This document shows, piece by piece, positions 16,648 through 17,665 of a DNA stretch of 17,665 nucleotides. The DNA is from Bacteroidia bacterium. Lineage in GTDB: Bacteria > Bacteroidota > Bacteroidia > Bacteroidales > VadinHA17. Position 1 is the first letter of the stretch. Each line of letters begins with the position of its first letter. The position numbers were made by a program, and so were the translations under genes. A model generated the notes under the pieces. That model searched no databases. It saw only the letters and a list, made by a program, of their open reading frames with translations, and was not told where the DNA came from. The stretch spans positions 1 to 17,665 of the forward strand of contig JAPLEC010000350.1 in NCBI GenBank assembly GCA_026391515.1, given 5' to 3'.

Positions 16648-17163
16648 ATGGCTTATAATGCTCGCATATTGTTCGGCAGAATTGCAAAAGTACACGGTTA
16701 CGAAGGTGCTGTTACAGTTAAGCTTGAAAAAGCCTTTATTGAAAATATACCTGAACTGGAATCGGTATTCCTGGAAATAGATGGGATACCGGTTCCTTTT
16801 TTTATTTCTGATTCTGAATATCAGGGCGCAGATATCCTTAAACTAAAGTTTGAAGGGTATGAATCTGTAGAAAAGGTAAGTGAATTCACAGGCTGCAAAA
16901 TATTTCTGACTTCAGGTAAAACTGAGGAAAATATAATTGATTTGAACGGACTTTCTGGTTATAAGGTCTATAAAATTGATAACAGACTGGTTGGAACAGT
17001 CATTGACGTCATTGAAAATCCCGGACAGTTGCTTATGAAAGTAAGAATTAAAAAAGATAAAGAGATTTTGATCCCTCTGCACGAAGATTTTATTATTAAA
17101 ACAGATAACAAAAAGAAGATCATTAAAATGAATCTTCCGGAAGGATTGATTGATCTTAATTAA
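16648..17163 (+). CDS. rimM: Ribosome maturation factor RimM
   Basis: The 171-residue protein has the two RimM domains. The N-terminal RimM barrel opens with ILFGRIAKVHGYEGAVTVKL (residues 6-25), the family signature. The C-terminal PRC barrel (about 97-168) contains GYKVYKIDNRLVGTVIDV, IPLHEDFI and the closing MNLPEGLIDLN. It binds S19 and helps mature the 16S rRNA head in 30S assembly. Length is normal. It follows rpsP by 27 bp, in the order usual in bacteria; trmD and rplS, which follow in many proteobacteria, are absent here. Downstream lies an inverted-repeat element rather than another gene. Confidence 0.95.
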   Translation: MAYNARILFGRIAKVHGYEGAVTVKLEKAFIENIPELESVFLEIDGIPVPFFISDSEYQGADILKLKFEGYESVEKVSEFTGCKIFLTSGKTEENIIDLNGLSGYKVYKIDNRLVGTVIDVIENPGQLLMKVRIKKDKEILIPLHEDFIIKTDNKKKIIKMNLPEGLIDLN

Positions 17164-17167
17164 AATC

Positions 17168-17265
17168 CTTAGTGCTCTTTGTGATCTTCCTTTGTGTTCT
17201 TTGTGGTTAGATGTTTTTAAACTTAACCACAAAGGACACGAAGTTCACACTAAGAGCACAAAGAG
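17168..17265. repeat. CTTTGTG-rich inverted-repeat element after rimM
   Basis: Inner arms 17194-17209 and 17224-17239 pair at 15 of 16 bases (16 with one G-U) around a 14-nt loop, and four further pairs extend the stem outward. The outer parts share blocks in swapped order: CTTAGTG (17168-17174) complements CACTAAG (17248-17254), and CTCTTTGTG (17175-17183) complements CACAAAGAG (17257-17265). CTTTGTG occurs three times on the left arm. It begins five bases after the rimM stop. The short open frames through it, with HKGHEVHTKSTKR-like peptides, are typical spurious translations. Similar ACCACAAAGGACAC elements recur in many bacterial genomes as I recall; the family has no agreed name known to me. 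It may also stop transcription from rpsP-rimM, although it has no U-run after the stem. Confidence 0.75.
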
Positions 17266-17419
17266 ATTAATGATAGATTCTGTCAATAAACTAGTTTGTC
17301 GGCATCCAATAGTACTTCGGCTAATACAGGTTTAGAATGAGATACATATATTTTATGCAACATTTTCAAAGTTTGAACGTCTTTACCTAAAATATACTCT
17401 AACTAATACCAAAATCATA

Positions 17420-17665
17420 ATGAAAAAGTTAGCATCATTTTTACTTGTATCAAGTTTTGTTATCGCAATGGCTTCTGGTCAGTCCGCAAATAAGGAAACC
17501 AGGGACGTCAAAGGATTTACAAAAATTAGCTTTGGAATTGCGGGAGATCTTCAAATTAAAATTGGTCCTGAATTCAGTGTTGTTCTTGAAGGAGACAAAG
17601 ATGATCTTAAAGAAATAGTCACTGAACTTTCAGGCGATAAGCTTATAATTAAACATGAAAACTGG
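17420..17665 (+). CDS. Exported GIN-domain (DUF2807) protein, 3'-partial
   Basis: An ATG at 17420 opens a frame that runs to the window end without a stop (82 residues). Residues 1-20 form a signal peptide (MKKLASFLLVSSFVIAMASG). The following VKGFTKISFGIAGDLQIKIG and VVLEGDKDDLKEIVTELSGDKLIIKHE match the start of the head GIN domain (DUF2807), a beta-helix-like exported domain common in Bacteroidota. Its function is not established; the name putative auto-transporter adhesin is only a label. Full proteins are usually 200-250 residues, so about two thirds lies outside. The leader of about 150 bp contains a TTCAAA-G-TTTGAA palindrome (17365-17377) but no convincing promoter. Confidence 0.8.
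   Translation, partial: MKKLASFLLVSSFVIAMASGQSANKETRDVKGFTKISFGIAGDLQIKIGPEFSVVLEGDKDDLKEIVTELSGDKLIIKHENW

Noticed and set aside
16912..17335. Short open frames on both strands through the repeat after rimM (16912-17232 minus, 17150-17335 plus)
   Set aside because: They are translations of the CTTTGTG/CACAAAG repeat and of the antisense of rimM, with no protein-like features.

Overview
The window looks like a chromosomal segment of a Bacteroidota member, probably from Bacteroidales/Marinilabiliales-type lineages; the exact genus cannot be read from it. The signs are a SusC/SusD-type outer-membrane pair, a Y_Y_Y/two-component-propeller sensor, a GIN-domain (DUF2807) exported protein, a ribosomal protein S16 with a long C-terminal extension, moderate AT-richness, weak Shine-Dalgarno sequences, and a textbook Bacteroidota promoter (TTTG, 20 nt, TATCTTTG) in front of rpsP. 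Nothing looks like a phage, plasmid or integrated island, and no tRNA, rRNA or CRISPR array was seen.

Layout. Positions 1-5608 (+) hold two envelope/signalling genes. The first is an exported TPR, double Ig-like and caspase-fold (C14) protein cut by the left edge. The second is a 1061-residue sensor with a periplasmic beta-propeller, Y_Y_Y domain, one membrane helix, a coiled coil and a cytoplasmic SpoIIE/PP2C phosphatase. Positions 5605-10088 (-) hold a convergent housekeeping group read as dnaE, then trxA, then a LOG-family gene. A hairpin terminator lies between trxA and the LOG gene, and the LOG stop overlaps the sensor stop within one TTAA tetramer. Positions 10352-15766 (+) hold a SusC-like TonB-dependent transporter, a SusD-like lipoprotein and a third small lipoprotein, closed by a strong intrinsic terminator. 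Positions 15854-17163 (+) hold rpsP-rimM behind the clear promoter. A CTTTGTG-rich inverted-repeat element follows rimM. The right edge cuts a GIN-domain exported protein that starts at 17420.

How the genes fit together. The Sus-type cluster should bind and import an unknown ligand across the outer membrane; no degradative enzyme or regulator is present to name the substrate. The propeller-SpoIIE protein should turn a periplasmic signal into dephosphorylation of a cytoplasmic partner, probably an anti-anti-sigma-type protein, not encoded here. The caspase-fold protein upstream is on the same strand with a 91-bp gap, so co-function is possible but unproven. The rest are core functions: replication, thiol redox, ribosome assembly.

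No stretch above 300 bp lacks a gene. The three largest gaps are 10089-10351 (divergent promoter region with two hairpins), 15767-15924 (terminator plus rpsP promoter) and 17164-17419 (repeat element plus leader of the GIN-domain gene). The least ordinary items are the exported caspase/propeller-phosphatase pair, the third lipoprotein of the Sus cluster, the repeat-built acidic tail on S16, and the palindromic element after rimM.
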